This document shows, one piece after another, positions 25,190 to 34,641 of a DNA stretch of 64,000 nt. Position 1 is the first letter of the stretch; every line of letters begins with the position of its first letter. Location: IMG/VR virus record IMGVR_UViG_3300005577_000027, positions 1 to 64,000 of that record; one strand, 5' to 3'. Under the pieces are notes generated by a model. That model was not told where the DNA came from. It did not search any database and worked only from the letters and a program-made list of their open reading frames with translations. A program made the translations under genes and the position numbers. This DNA is from a virus.

Positions 25190-26188
25190 TTAATCAGCTA
25201 GTTCCACTTCGCCATTATCGCTGTCATCCCAACCATCTTCAGATTTATCTTTTTTGGTCTTTTGCTTTGAAAGGAGATCGATGCCACCAGCTGTAATAAC
25301 TAAATCAAGCTCAGCAATTGAATCATCACCGTCAAATAAATGATTTTTCTTAACTTTAGCCCGTGTAACAATTCCGATTTTACGTTTAATTCCGTCTTTA
25401 ACTTTAGTTAAATCAGACTTTCTAGATAATTGAAGAATTAATGAAGAAAAATATTCTACTTTTTGGCCGCCAGCATTTGTAGATCCTACAGAACCTATAT
25501 TAGAATATAATTGATTTATTAAAAGGATCGTAATAGTCTCTTCGTTAGTTTCACGATTTTTATATTTTTCCATTAATCGAACAAACGCACGCATTACAGC
25601 TCCATTTTCTTTAGCAGCGGCGGCCATTTGTTTTCCATCAAGTAAATCGTGATCGTCACCCTCATTCTTAGCAAGACTGCCTCCGATCGAATCCCAGACA
25701 ATTAAAATTCTACAATCTGAATCTTGTTCTTTAGCCGCAGTAATAACTTTTTCAATCTCTGAGGCACCTTCAAGAATCATTTTAGACGAAATAGTAATTA
25801 ATTGTGACGAATCTCCACCGAAATTCTTATCAAATCTACGGGCAGAGAATTTACCTTCTGTATCCCATAAAATAACTAATACATTTTGTTCTTGTGCAGC
25901 TTTCATAAACTGCATAGCGTGGGTGGATTTCCCTGAATCTGGACGGCCTGCAATTTGAATAATTCTTCCAAATGGTAAACCTGGAATACCTGTTAACTCG
26001 GCCCAAGGGGAATTTTTCCAACATACAAAGGCATCTTCACCGGTAGGACGAGAAATTGATGAACCTGTTGAAATTTGTTTAGCTAAATTTTGTTCATTTT
26101 TTCCGTATGTTGCGCGAACTGATTCAACCAATTTATTTAAATCTAATTTTATTACTTTTTTTTCTGTTTTTTCGGTATTTTTTACCAT
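25190..26188 (-). CDS. recA: RecA/UvsX-type recombinase
   Basis: 332 residues. Walker A GRPDSGKST is at 81-89 and the Walker-B-type strand ILIVWDSIGG at 161-170. A LLINQLYSNIG motif follows, then the GGQKVEYFSS region that in RecA precedes the DNA-binding loop L2. The C-terminal end is acidic (EDGWDDSDNGEVELAD), as in cellular RecA, where it moderates DNA binding. It would form filaments on single-stranded DNA for strand exchange and recombination-dependent replication. SD AAGGAAA precedes the ATG. The body lacks the larger C-terminal domain of E. coli RecA. Confidence 0.93.
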   Translation of the reverse strand: MVKNTEKTEKKVIKLDLNKLVESVRATYGKNEQNLAKQISTGSSISRPTGEDAFVCWKNSPWAELTGIPGLPFGRIIQIAGRPDSGKSTHAMQFMKAAQEQNVLVILWDTEGKFSARRFDKNFGGDSSQLITISSKMILEGASEIEKVITAAKEQDSDCRILIVWDSIGGSLAKNEGDDHDLLDGKQMAAAAKENGAVMRAFVRLMEKYKNRETNEETITILLINQLYSNIGSVGSTNAGGQKVEYFSSLILQLSRKSDLTKVKDGIKRKIGIVTRAKVKKNHLFDGDDSIAELDLVITAGGIDLLSKQKTKKDKSEDGWDDSDNGEVELAD

Positions 26189-26238
26189 TTATTTCCTTAA
26201 TTTATTTAATATTTTTTAATTATTCTTTTTTATCAAAA

Positions 26239-26787
26239 TTACGTCCAATCGTTCTTCCCCTTCGCTAATCCTCTAAAAAATACATGAGCATCTTTTAACA
26301 TCCCAAATAAATTCTTATACTTGGAAAAATCAGATTCAGCACTATATTGCTCTTTCTTTGCAGTTAATACTAATTCATCCTTAGATACTAATCTCGTTAA
26401 AGCTACATCTGAAGTTTTAGATTCAGAATTTTCTTTATAAAAATAATATCGTTCAGCTTCTACTCGTTCAACTTCAGCTTTTTTTTCTTTGCTAATTAAT
26501 TCAGCATCGGATAAAAACTCTGATAATTCTTTTTGAGCATCTAGAACTAGAGCTGCAGTTAATTCAGCTTGTGTGGCATCATATTTCTGACTATGAGCTA
26601 TTTTTAATTCTTTTGATATTTTATTGATTAAATATTCAACGCGTTCTGCATTTGATAGAAAACCCTCATCTGTCTTTTCAATCTGAGAATTTCTCTTAGG
26701 AGGAAGAATAACATCTGTGGGTTTACTTGATTCTGATAAATTTTGTTTTGTGGGGAAAGGTTTTACTTCCCAATCTTCTTTTGACAT
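26239..26787 (-). CDS. Hypothetical helical protein
   Basis: 182 residues with an N-terminal disordered stretch and long charged helices (EKKAEVERVEAERYYFYK) likely to form a coiled coil. No catalytic motif is seen. It lies in the recA unit, about 50 bases upstream of recA. Confidence 0.85.
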   Translation of the reverse strand: MSKEDWEVKPFPTKQNLSESSKPTDVILPPKRNSQIEKTDEGFLSNAERVEYLINKISKELKIAHSQKYDATQAELTAALVLDAQKELSEFLSDAELISKEKKAEVERVEAERYYFYKENSESKTSDVALTRLVSKDELVLTAKKEQYSAESDFSKYKNLFGMLKDAHVFFRGLAKGKNDWT

Positions 26788-26811
26788 ATATATTTTATTT
26801 TAAGTATTCTT

Positions 26812-27144
26812 TCAGCTCGAATTTTTCTTTAATTCAGTTAATAATTCGGTTATTTCAGATTTTAATTGTTTAAATTCCTTCATTGCCAAATTATGTTCTG
26901 AGGCGATCTTTCTTAAATGCTGATGAGTCATAATATTATTTAAATATATGATAATTTCCATACTAAATGTGGTTTTAGGCGGTCTTAAAAAAATAATTAT
27001 TCCTTCATCGTCTGTTTCAAATAAGTCGTTAAAAAGATCTTTACCATTGAAATTGTCACGATTATATGACGCACAAAGTTCTTCATATATTTTATACTCC
27101 TCATCAGTTAAATCTATTCTTTTATTATTTATTATTCTTTGCAT
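26812..27144 (-). CDS. Hypothetical protein
   Basis: 110 residues. It begins with a basic strand and an acidic helix (DLTDEEYKIYEELCASY), has a hydrophobic GIIIFLRPPKTT segment and ends in an amphipathic Lys/Glu helix. I recognise no family. It nearly abuts the zinc-ribbon gene upstream. Confidence 0.85.
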   Translation of the reverse strand: MQRIINNKRIDLTDEEYKIYEELCASYNRDNFNGKDLFNDLFETDDEGIIIFLRPPKTTFSMEIIIYLNNIMTHQHLRKIASEHNLAMKEFKQLKSEITELLTELKKNSS

Positions 27145-27145
27145 A

Positions 27146-27781
27146 TTATGATCGTTTAATTATTCCAGTTCCGCCAAAAGATGATAATTCTTTTTGTTTT
27201 TCTAATCGTTTCAATCTATCCGCATGTAAAGCGGGATGTAAACCATCTAAAGATTCATCAATTTCTGGTTCATTAAATTTCGGCATTTGGCTTTTATTAA
27301 TATTTGGCGAAATCATAGTTCTCATTGCTTGTTTTGTGAATTCTGGATCCTCATCTTCTACAGAATCATCAATTTCTTCAGGTTCAGATTCATTTCCCTC
27401 TTCCATTGCATTTATTTGAGCGGCTAAAAGAGCATAATCCTTTTGTTTATTAGGATCTATTCCGGCATTTTTTAGAAATTTATGAACTGGATTTTTAGCT
27501 TGTTTTAAATTATTTTGATCTTTTGCAGCTGGCGTCTTTGAAATACCATAAAATCCAGTAGGTTCGCCGGTTCCTACTTTTTCCATGCGATAATTAGATA
27601 AAAGCCATCCAGCAATACCTTGGGCATCATTTGGCATTTGCTCTAAAGCTGATTTTAATCCGGCCATAAGTTCAATTGTTTGATCGGACATAATAGGCCC
27701 ATCACATGCAGGACAAATATTAACTTTGATTGCTTTTACAAATGCTGGCGGGATTTCTGCATTACAACTATTACATAACAT
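27146..27781 (-). CDS. Zinc-ribbon-headed hypothetical protein
   Basis: 211 residues. A zinc ribbon at the very N-terminus (CNSCNAEIPP with CPACDG, residues 3-29) is followed by a helical domain (IAGWLLSNYRMEK), an acidic linker and a basic C-terminus. A DNA or RNA transaction is plausible. A GATATATTATTAT motif lies about 40 bases upstream of its start, and the next unit upstream is the second tail-protein array. Confidence 0.85.
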   Translation of the reverse strand: MLCNSCNAEIPPAFVKAIKVNICPACDGPIMSDQTIELMAGLKSALEQMPNDAQGIAGWLLSNYRMEKVGTGEPTGFYGISKTPAAKDQNNLKQAKNPVHKFLKNAGIDPNKQKDYALLAAQINAMEEGNESEPEEIDDSVEDEDPEFTKQAMRTMISPNINKSQMPKFNEPEIDESLDGLHPALHADRLKRLEKQKELSSFGGTGIIKRS

Positions 27782-27869
27782 CTTATTTTCCCTTATTTAT
27801 CGGCTCATTTTTATTCATTTATAATAATATATCACCGGACTAAATTTTGCTTTTATTATAAATAAATAT

Positions 27870-28103
27870 CTACTCTATAATATTTTTAATAATAAACTCT
27901 TCTTCAGTTAAATTAATATAATCTACTATTTCATCAAATGTTATATTAAATTTATTTAATACATGTTTTTGATACATAAAATAAAAAATACTAATCTGCC
28001 AAAATATTTCAGGTGTAGAATTTGATTTAAAACCTAATTCTAATTTAGTCGAATTGTCACTTTTTTCAATTTTTTGGCCTGATTGCTTAATATCTTTTAT
28101 CAT
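27870..28103 (-). CDS. Zinc-less tail protein (subfamily C, 1)
   Basis: 77 residues, without CxxC. MIKDIKQSGQKIEK is followed by a beta-type middle (LELGFKSNSTPEIFWQI), a helix (NKFNITFDEIVDYIN) and the tail LTEEEFIIKNIIE. It is shorter at the N-terminus than its neighbours. A GATATATAAT motif lies about 20 bases upstream. Confidence 0.8.
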   Translation of the reverse strand: MIKDIKQSGQKIEKSDNSTKLELGFKSNSTPEIFWQISIFYFMYQKHVLNKFNITFDEIVDYINLTEEEFIIKNIIE

Positions 28104-28135
28104 TAAGCTAAATCGGTATATTTATTATATATCAT

Positions 28136-28432
28136 TTATTCTATTATATTTTTAATAATAAATTCTTTTTCAGTTAAATTAACATAATCTACTATTTGAT
28201 CTAAAGTTATATTTAATTCATTTTTTAATTCTTTTAGTGAATTCGTTGTAATTAAACTTGAACTCATAACAAAATGTATTTTATAATTTGCTTGTGAAAA
28301 TGTTTTAAATATTAAATCAATGGAATTATTAATTTTTATAATTTTATGATTTAGCGCTTTCATATCACTTACCATAAAAGATAAATTAGTATATCTATTA
28401 AAATAATGCTCATTTTTAAAAAATTTAGTCAT
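28136..28432 (-). CDS. Zinc-less tail protein (subfamily C, 2)
   Basis: 98 residues: YTNLSFMVSDMKALNHKIIK, a beta-type middle, LNITLDQIVDYVN and the tail LTEKEFIIKNIIE. The ITxDQIVDYVNLT segment is almost identical to the next gene upstream. Confidence 0.8.
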   Translation of the reverse strand: MTKFFKNEHYFNRYTNLSFMVSDMKALNHKIIKINNSIDLIFKTFSQANYKIHFVMSSSLITTNSLKELKNELNITLDQIVDYVNLTEKEFIIKNIIE

Positions 28433-28444
28433 ATTAAATTATAT

Positions 28445-28726
28445 TTATTCTATTATATTTTTAATAATAAATTCTTCATCGGTTAAGTTAACATAATCAA
28501 CTATTTGATCTATTGTTATGTTTAATTTATTTAATGAATTATTTTTTTTAACTAAATCTAACCTAATCATCCAACAAAATTTAGCAGTTGATTCTGAATG
28601 TGATTTAAATTCTAATTCAAAATAATTATCACATTTTACAATTTTATGGCCAGAATTTTTCATATCTTCTACCATATAAAGTAAATTATCATATCTATTG
28701 AAATTATAATATTTACCAGTAATCAT
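28445..28726 (-). CDS. Zinc-less tail protein (subfamily C, 3)
   Basis: 93 residues: YDNLLYMVEDMKNSGHKIVK, FCWMIRLDL, LNITIDQIVDYVN and the tail LTDEEFIIKNIIE. It is the closest paralogue of the previous member. No zinc ligands are conserved in this subfamily. Confidence 0.8.
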   Translation of the reverse strand: MITGKYYNFNRYDNLLYMVEDMKNSGHKIVKCDNYFELEFKSHSESTAKFCWMIRLDLVKKNNSLNKLNITIDQIVDYVNLTDEEFIIKNIIE

Positions 28727-28748
28727 AATTAAATCTTTAATTATACAA

Positions 28749-29048
28749 TTAATCTATTATATTTTTAATAATAAATTCTTCTTTGGTTAAATTCATATAA
28801 TCATATAATTGACTATATTTTATATTTAATCTAGATTCAATTATTTTTTTACATTCTTTAAAAGGCAAAATAACAAACCATACTTCATCATTATCACGTA
28901 AACGAAATCCGAATTCCTCACAATCAAATTTGGCATGATAATAAATATCAATTTTATGTGTATCTTTCTTAATATCCTGAATCATTGATATTAAATCATT
29001 ATTATCATATTCAATATATTTAATATTATATTTAATATATTTTATCAT
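28749..29048 (-). CDS. Zinc-less tail protein (subfamily C, 4)
   Basis: 99 residues: an Ile/Tyr-rich start (MIKYIKYNIKYIEYDNND), MIQDIKKDTHKIDI, LNIKYSQLYDYMN and the tail LTKEEFIIKNIID. Its N-terminal YIKY/YIEY pattern recalls zinc-site subfamily A, an extra link between the families. It starts within the stop of dnaE (ATGA). Confidence 0.8.
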   Translation of the reverse strand: MIKYIKYNIKYIEYDNNDLISMIQDIKKDTHKIDIYYHAKFDCEEFGFRLRDNDEVWFVILPFKECKKIIESRLNIKYSQLYDYMNLTKEEFIIKNIID

Positions 29049-32000
29049 TCAAAATTATGTTCCTCTAAATCATTTTCATCATCTAAATCAGCAAATCCAG
29101 ATTCTGCCAATTCATCTTCAATTTCTTCTAATAATTCATTTCTATCCATATTTTCATCAACTACCTCTTCTTTTGCCTTTTTTACCGTTTCAGTTTTCTT
29201 GGCCTTTAAATCAGCAGGAAGTTGTGGTGGAGGACATGCATTAGCTAACTCATCAAATATTAATGATAAATTTCCTTCCCACCATTGTAAATTACCTGTC
29301 ATAGATAAACCCATACCTATTTCAAATTTAAGTTTAGCATTAATATCTTTAATTCTTTCCTTTAAGTATTCCCACTTTTCTGGAAAGCAAGTTATACTTA
29401 ATTCATTTCCATAAGGATCTTCAATAGATATTTTAGCCATCGTCTGACCAAATAACTTACTCTTTTCCTTTTTAATCTTAAATTCAAATATAGATTTAAC
29501 TATACCCTCTACAAAATTGACTTTTTTAACATAATTTTTAAGATCTTTTTCATCCATACCTTCAGGTGGTGGCGGATGAAAACCTACAAAATCAGCAAAA
29601 TTACGATGATGTTTACTAAAAAATCCTTTATAAACATCAAATTTAGATCCGGTTAATCCTTCACCAATATAAAAATGCTCTAATGCATTTATTTCAGAAA
29701 TTGACCATTCCCCAGTTTCAGGCCAAGGATAAACGAATTCTCCACGTTTTTCTGGTTTCTTTTTAAGCCATACTTGCAATTTTTTCTTATAATCTGCAGC
29801 ATAAAGAAACATTTGCTTTCGTGGCATATTAAATTCAGATAAAGCTCCTGAGGCCGCTAATGCTTGAATTGCTGGAGCTTTTACTTTTGAAGAATCTGTT
29901 CTAGTCAAAAAATCTTCAAATGATTTAAATGGCCGTTTTGCTAATATTTCTGGAATTGCATCTTGACCCATATACTTTAAAGCATTTAAACCTGTAGCAA
30001 GTGTATTTTCTCCTATAATTGTATAAACGGCCCCTGAAGTATTTATATTGGGAGTAACAATTTTTGCGTTAAATTTTCTAATTTCTTCTTTATATTTAAC
30101 AACATCATTTTTTGCTTTTTGAGCTTTTGAACTTACTTGTTCCATTAAATTTGCTACAAGAAATTCAAATCTATAATGTGCTTTCAAATATGCAGTATGA
30201 TAACTAATCATTGAATACAATACTGCATGTGATTTATTAAAGGAATATTTTCCAAAAGGCTCTATAATATCAACCCAAATTTTTTCAGCTATTTCAGGTT
30301 TAATATTTTTTCTTTCATTAGCATTAGAGATAAATTCTTCTTTCCATTTCTTAGCTTTAGCCGGATTCTTACCTTTTTCTTTAGTTAATTTACGAAGTTT
30401 ATCGGCTTCATTAAGATCCCAACCTGCAACATCTTCGGCAAGAATTAATAAACTTTCATCATAAAGAGGAAATCCGAGCGTTTTGCTAAATGCTCTTTCT
30501 AATAAAGGATGAAAATACGATATTTCTTGTTCTCCATTTTTAACTTTGAAAAAATCATCTCGAATTTCTTTTGCTGCTGGTCGTGCAAGAGTAGTAATAA
30601 TCGCTAAATCTTCAATACTTTTAGGCTGATATCTTTTACAAAGCTCTATAGTTCCACCAGATGTGCCGAATTGAAAAACACCCATAGTATCACCATTTGA
30701 AATTAAATCGTAAGCATCTTTATCATAAGATTCATAATCAAATTTATCATATGGAATAATTTTATTAACTTTTTTTATTAATTTATATGTATTATCAATG
30801 ACATCAAGAGTTGCCAATCCAAGCAAATCCATTTTAACCATACCATTTTCTTCTGCGCCTTCTTTCTCATATTCTAAAGAAACTGAACCTTCTTTATCTC
30901 TACGAAGAGGAACTAGTCCTGTTAGTTCTCTTTTACTAATAATTAGTCCTGCAGCATGCGTTCCAATAGCAATAGGATTTTTACCAAATGCATCAGAATA
31001 TTCTTTCAATTCTTTATATTTTTTACAATACTCATTTAATAATGGAGAATATTCAAACATACGAGAAACTGTTTTAGCTTCAGCTGGAATTGTGTCAGCT
31101 AACATAGTACCAATTTTAACTGCCTCAGATCTATCACCGCCATATAAAAAAGTTCTTGCTATAGCTTTAACATAAGGTTTCGGAGTCAATGTATTAAATG
31201 TTGAAATACTTGCAACATGTGAAGAACCATATTTTTCAATTAAATATTTTTCAACTAAATGCCTATTAATTTTAGAGATATCTGAATCGCAGTCGGGTGC
31301 CGAAATTTTCATTTTTGAATGAAAACGAGCAAAAATTAAACCATATTTAATTGGATCAGCCTCATGTATCCCTAAAAGATATCCAATTAATGAACCTCCA
31401 ACTGACCCTCTACCAGGACCAACAGACACTTTATTTTTTCGTGCCCATTCAAGAAAATCCGCAACTATGAGCATATATCCAGAAAATCCTTGACTTTCTA
31501 ATACATCTAATTCTTCATAAATTCGTTTTTTATAAATATCTGCTACATTTTTATATTTAGGATTATTAGCGATAATTGTTTTATAATTAGTTATACACTT
31601 ATATCTTAAATATTGAACATCTTCTTCTAATGTTTGATTTTTTTGTTTAATAAGCCATTGTTTAAATTCAATATAGTCTTCTTGATCCTTTACTGGAAAG
31701 GTTGGAAGCTCTTTTCCGGATGGATTAGAATATCTAGGATCAATCCATTCCGGATTTTCACATTTTTTAGCAAAATCAATTGTATCTTTTAATAATTTAG
31801 TAGCAAAAATTTCCCCGTCACCATTTAATTCATATCCCTGAGTCCTTTTAAAGAACTCAAATACTTCTTTCCCAGATTTAATGTAAAAATCATTAACATT
31901 AAAACTTAAACGGTTACCTGATGATTTTGGTTGAGAGCTTTGCATAGCAAGCCACGTATCATGAGCATCATATTGTTCAGGATTTATATAATATGAATTC

Positions 32001-32683
32001 GTTGCAGCAATTAATCTAATATTAAGTTTTTCACCTAATTTTTTTAATTGCCTATTAGCCTGAGCTTGATCAGCTATTTCATTATAATTACCCAATGCTC
32101 GCTTTAAAGCATTAGGCTGTAATTCAAACGCTAAATCATCACCAAATATACCTTTTAATCTTAAAGCTTGTTTTTCAGCTTCTTCAAATTTCTTATCATT
32201 TAATAATCGTGGAATAATACCAGAAGTATCTCCAGTAATACAAAGCAATCCTTCTTTATATTCTTCTAAAATTTTCCAATCAATTCTAGGTAAAGGATTT
32301 TTTCTTGCTATAATAAAATTATCATATCCAATTTTAGATATTTTTAATAAATTTTGATAACCTTGAGCATTTTTTGCAATTAAAACAACATTACGCAGTT
32401 TAGAGTCTAGAATAGATACATCATCTACAAATGAAATTTCTAGACCGGCAATTAATTTTACTCCAGTTTCTTTTGAGGCTTTTAAAGATTCCCAAAATCC
32501 AGCACATGTATTTTTATCAGTTACTGCTATTGCTTTTTGACCTAATTCTTTGGCACGTTTAAATAAATCAGCCGGCTTTATTAGCGATTGAAATATTGAA
32601 TAGGTAGTATGATTATGTAATGATACGTACGGGTATTCTTTAATTTCTACAGTTTCTGAATCTTTTACAATTTCTTCAGTCAT
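29045..32683 (-). CDS. dnaE: DNA polymerase III alpha subunit (DnaE-type replicase)
   Basis: 1212 residues, full family length. The N-terminal PHP domain has SLHNHTTYS (His23, His25), AVTDKN and GLEIS, but the later site that is usually ATNDVH reads ATNSYYI, so PHP metal binding is probably incomplete. The polymerase core has GPGRGSVGGSLIGYLLG and the catalytic PDCDSD at 463-468, followed by MVKMDLLGLATLDVID. Further on are the helix-hairpin-helix/finger region (FNKSHAVLYSMISYHTAYLK) and a C-terminal OB-type domain. An acidic tail (DDENDLEEHNFE) ends it. This makes the phage independent of the host replicase. SD GAGGAAA precedes the ATG. Confidence 0.96.
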   Translation of the reverse strand: MTEEIVKDSETVEIKEYPYVSLHNHTTYSIFQSLIKPADLFKRAKELGQKAIAVTDKNTCAGFWESLKASKETGVKLIAGLEISFVDDVSILDSKLRNVVLIAKNAQGYQNLLKISKIGYDNFIIARKNPLPRIDWKILEEYKEGLLCITGDTSGIIPRLLNDKKFEEAEKQALRLKGIFGDDLAFELQPNALKRALGNYNEIADQAQANRQLKKLGEKLNIRLIAATNSYYINPEQYDAHDTWLAMQSSQPKSSGNRLSFNVNDFYIKSGKEVFEFFKRTQGYELNGDGEIFATKLLKDTIDFAKKCENPEWIDPRYSNPSGKELPTFPVKDQEDYIEFKQWLIKQKNQTLEEDVQYLRYKCITNYKTIIANNPKYKNVADIYKKRIYEELDVLESQGFSGYMLIVADFLEWARKNKVSVGPGRGSVGGSLIGYLLGIHEADPIKYGLIFARFHSKMKISAPDCDSDISKINRHLVEKYLIEKYGSSHVASISTFNTLTPKPYVKAIARTFLYGGDRSEAVKIGTMLADTIPAEAKTVSRMFEYSPLLNEYCKKYKELKEYSDAFGKNPIAIGTHAAGLIISKRELTGLVPLRRDKEGSVSLEYEKEGAEENGMVKMDLLGLATLDVIDNTYKLIKKVNKIIPYDKFDYESYDKDAYDLISNGDTMGVFQFGTSGGTIELCKRYQPKSIEDLAIITTLARPAAKEIRDDFFKVKNGEQEISYFHPLLERAFSKTLGFPLYDESLLILAEDVAGWDLNEADKLRKLTKEKGKNPAKAKKWKEEFISNANERKNIKPEIAEKIWVDIIEPFGKYSFNKSHAVLYSMISYHTAYLKAHYRFEFLVANLMEQVSSKAQKAKNDVVKYKEEIRKFNAKIVTPNINTSGAVYTIIGENTLATGLNALKYMGQDAIPEILAKRPFKSFEDFLTRTDSSKVKAPAIQALAASGALSEFNMPRKQMFLYAADYKKKLQVWLKKKPEKRGEFVYPWPETGEWSISEINALEHFYIGEGLTGSKFDVYKGFFSKHHRNFADFVGFHPPPPEGMDEKDLKNYVKKVNFVEGIVKSIFEFKIKKEKSKLFGQTMAKISIEDPYGNELSITCFPEKWEYLKERIKDINAKLKFEIGMGLSMTGNLQWWEGNLSLIFDELANACPPPQLPADLKAKKTETVKKAKEEVVDENMDRNELLEEIEDELAESGFADLDDENDLEEHNFE

Positions 32684-32746
32684 GTTTTCCTCTAATAAGC
32701 CAATAAATAAGAGATTGGGATCCTGTTAAACTCGACGGCATTTTGA

Positions 32747-32779
32747 AAATAAAAAAGGCGACCTATATGGATCGCCTTT
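32747..32779 (-). terminator. Rho-independent terminator before dnaE
   Basis: On the minus strand AAAGGCGA pairs with TCGCCTTT, with a CC/GG extension past one bulged base and a 5-base loop, followed by TTTTTTATTTT. It follows the small Cys-containing gene and isolates the dnaE unit, so dnaE needs its own promoter in the roughly 60 bases before its start. Confidence 0.82.
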
Positions 32780-32802
32780 AATATTAGTATTGTTATTTAT
32801 AT

Positions 32803-33093
32803 TTAACTATTTAAAGCTTGATTAAGAATATTTTCAAATTCAGCTAATTTTTGGTCTCTTTCAAAAGCACCACATTTTACTGTTATTTTTGTAGTACCCA
32901 TTGAAGTATTTGCTACCAAACCATCTTTTCGAGCATAAAAAATACCAGAATTAGTATAATGGGCAGGGCAGGTATATCCGGCCGCTTCAAATATAGGAAC
33001 CATAAGCTTAGTAATTGGTTTATCTATATAAAAAATAATAGTTGAACCAGTATTACCACAACAAGCCTGCTGAATTGTTTTCTTAATAGCCAA
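32803..33093 (-). CDS. Hypothetical Cys-containing protein
   Basis: 96 residues, with CCGN near the N-terminus and two further Cys (YTCPAHY, VKCGAF), mixed alpha/beta, and a C-terminal helix. The pattern could hold a metal but matches no family I know. It is the last gene before the terminator. Confidence 0.82.
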   Translation of the reverse strand: MAIKKTIQQACCGNTGSTIIFYIDKPITKLMVPIFEAAGYTCPAHYTNSGIFYARKDGLVANTSMGTTKITVKCGAFERDQKLAEFENILNQALNS

Positions 33094-33102
33094 AATTATT
33101 CC

Positions 33103-33408
33103 TTATTCTTCACCACGAGTTCTTAATAAATGAACGCAATACATGGTCTTGGCCTGTTCAACTTTGGCTACATCTTTAAAAGATCCTACTATATCCTTAA
33201 TTTCATCCTTTAAAGCCTTCAAATGTTCATCAGCTTCCATATCCTTTTCAATATCAGAAATAGATTTTTGAGCCTTTACAATCGTTTCCTTTAAATCTTC
33301 CGTTGACATTGAGTCTAAGGATTCTGTTAAATGCTGAATTAACTTAGCATATTTAGGATTAAAATCAGTATCTAAATTCTCGTCACTTGTCTTACTCTTT
33401 TTAGCCAT
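33103..33408 (-). CDS. Hypothetical helical protein
   Basis: 101 residues, mostly charged helix (DLKETIVKAQKSISDIEKDM), probably coiled coil, ending in a Cys/His segment (YCVHLLRTRG). SD AAGGAAAA precedes the ATG. It lies between the trigger factor and the preceding Cys-containing gene. Confidence 0.82.
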   Translation of the reverse strand: MAKKSKTSDENLDTDFNPKYAKLIQHLTESLDSMSTEDLKETIVKAQKSISDIEKDMEADEHLKALKDEIKDIVGSFKDVAKVEQAKTMYCVHLLRTRGEE

Positions 33409-33422
33409 TTTATTTTCCTTTT

Positions 33423-34622
33423 TTATTCTACAATCTTAGCATTATCAATTAAATATTGTAATGTAACTTCATTTCTAACTTGAGCAACAAAACCTAGTAA
33501 TTTCCCGTTTTTCTGAGATTCTTGCAAAAATCCATCAACATCCTGAACCTGATTTGCAACTTTCGCTTTAATTATATTTAAAATCTCTTCATCAGATAAA
33601 TCAGCTTCTGGAGTATTTTTTCGAATAGAATCTAAAATCAACGCAAATTTTACGCTATTTTTTGCTTGAGTAATTAAATCAGATTTAGTTTGATCTGAAG
33701 CTGTAGCAAGATCAATACTCATTCTTTGAGCTACCTGCTGTAATTCCATATTTGTTAACCATTCCGGAAGTTCAAAATCATGCATATCAACTAATCGCTT
33801 TTTAATTTGATCGGCAATTTGTGCATCTGTATGTTGCTTCAAACGATTACTTGAAATACCCTCAACTACCTTGCGAAGTTCGGCTAAATCTTTTAATCCA
33901 ACTTTAACAGCTAACTCATCATCTAGACCACATAAAGTTTTTTTCATACCCATGTGTAGAAGAACTTTAACGTGAGATTTTGCATTTGTGGTGGGATTAA
34001 GTACATCAAATTCTCTACTTTCACCAGGAGCCATACCAATAATATTATCATCAAATTCAGGCAAAAGATTATTTCCAACTTTATATAATTCACCTTCAGC
34101 AACTTGATCATCTACGGTATAATCCATAGTAATAGTATCGCCGGCCTGAACAAAATCTCCATCAGCATAAGGGACGGCATTACTATTTTGAGTACGTATT
34201 TCTTGGAGCATTTCTTCTACGTAATCATTTTGTGTAATATTTTGATGTGGTTTAGGTATTTCTAAACCTTTAACTTCTTTTAATTCAAAATCAGGCTTCT
34301 TTAAAAAGAGAAATTCACAATTAAAATCATTGCCATCAAGCTTCAAATCTAAAGTTTGAGGAAATCCAATAGGTTGTATTTTAGTTTCAAATAAAATATC
34401 TTCATAAGATTCAGAGATCATTTCCTGTTTAACCCAGGCGTCAATTTTAGCCTTAAAATGATTTCTAATAGCCTGATCAGTAGCTTTATTGGGTCGAAAG
34501 CCTGGAACTGGCAATTTCTTTAATTCAGAAATAGCCTTTTTATATTTTTCCTTAACTTTATCTGAATCAGCGGTATATTTTACTTTTACTTTACAATATT
34601 CAACTTCATTTAATTCTAACAT
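33423..34622 (-). CDS. tig: Trigger-factor-like ribosome-associated chaperone
   Basis: 399 residues. The N-terminal ribosome-binding domain carries VPGFRPNKA (residues 39-47), close to the canonical GFRxGKxP loop that docks on protein uL23, though the Gly is Asn here. A FKBP-like peptidyl-prolyl isomerase segment follows (GDTITMDYTVDD and LLPEFDDNIIGMAPGESREF). The rest is the helical C-terminal chaperone region (LPEWLTNMELQQVAQRM). Cellular trigger factor is about 430 residues. The product could bind host ribosomes and help fold phage proteins made in bulk. SD AAGGAAG precedes the ATG. Confidence 0.88.
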   Translation of the reverse strand: MLELNEVEYCKVKVKYTADSDKVKEKYKKAISELKKLPVPGFRPNKATDQAIRNHFKAKIDAWVKQEMISESYEDILFETKIQPIGFPQTLDLKLDGNDFNCEFLFLKKPDFELKEVKGLEIPKPHQNITQNDYVEEMLQEIRTQNSNAVPYADGDFVQAGDTITMDYTVDDQVAEGELYKVGNNLLPEFDDNIIGMAPGESREFDVLNPTTNAKSHVKVLLHMGMKKTLCGLDDELAVKVGLKDLAELRKVVEGISSNRLKQHTDAQIADQIKKRLVDMHDFELPEWLTNMELQQVAQRMSIDLATASDQTKSDLITQAKNSVKFALILDSIRKNTPEADLSDEEILNIIKAKVANQVQDVDGFLQESQKNGKLLGFVAQVRNEVTLQYLIDNAKIVE

Positions 34623-34641
34623 TTAAACTTCCTTAATTAAA

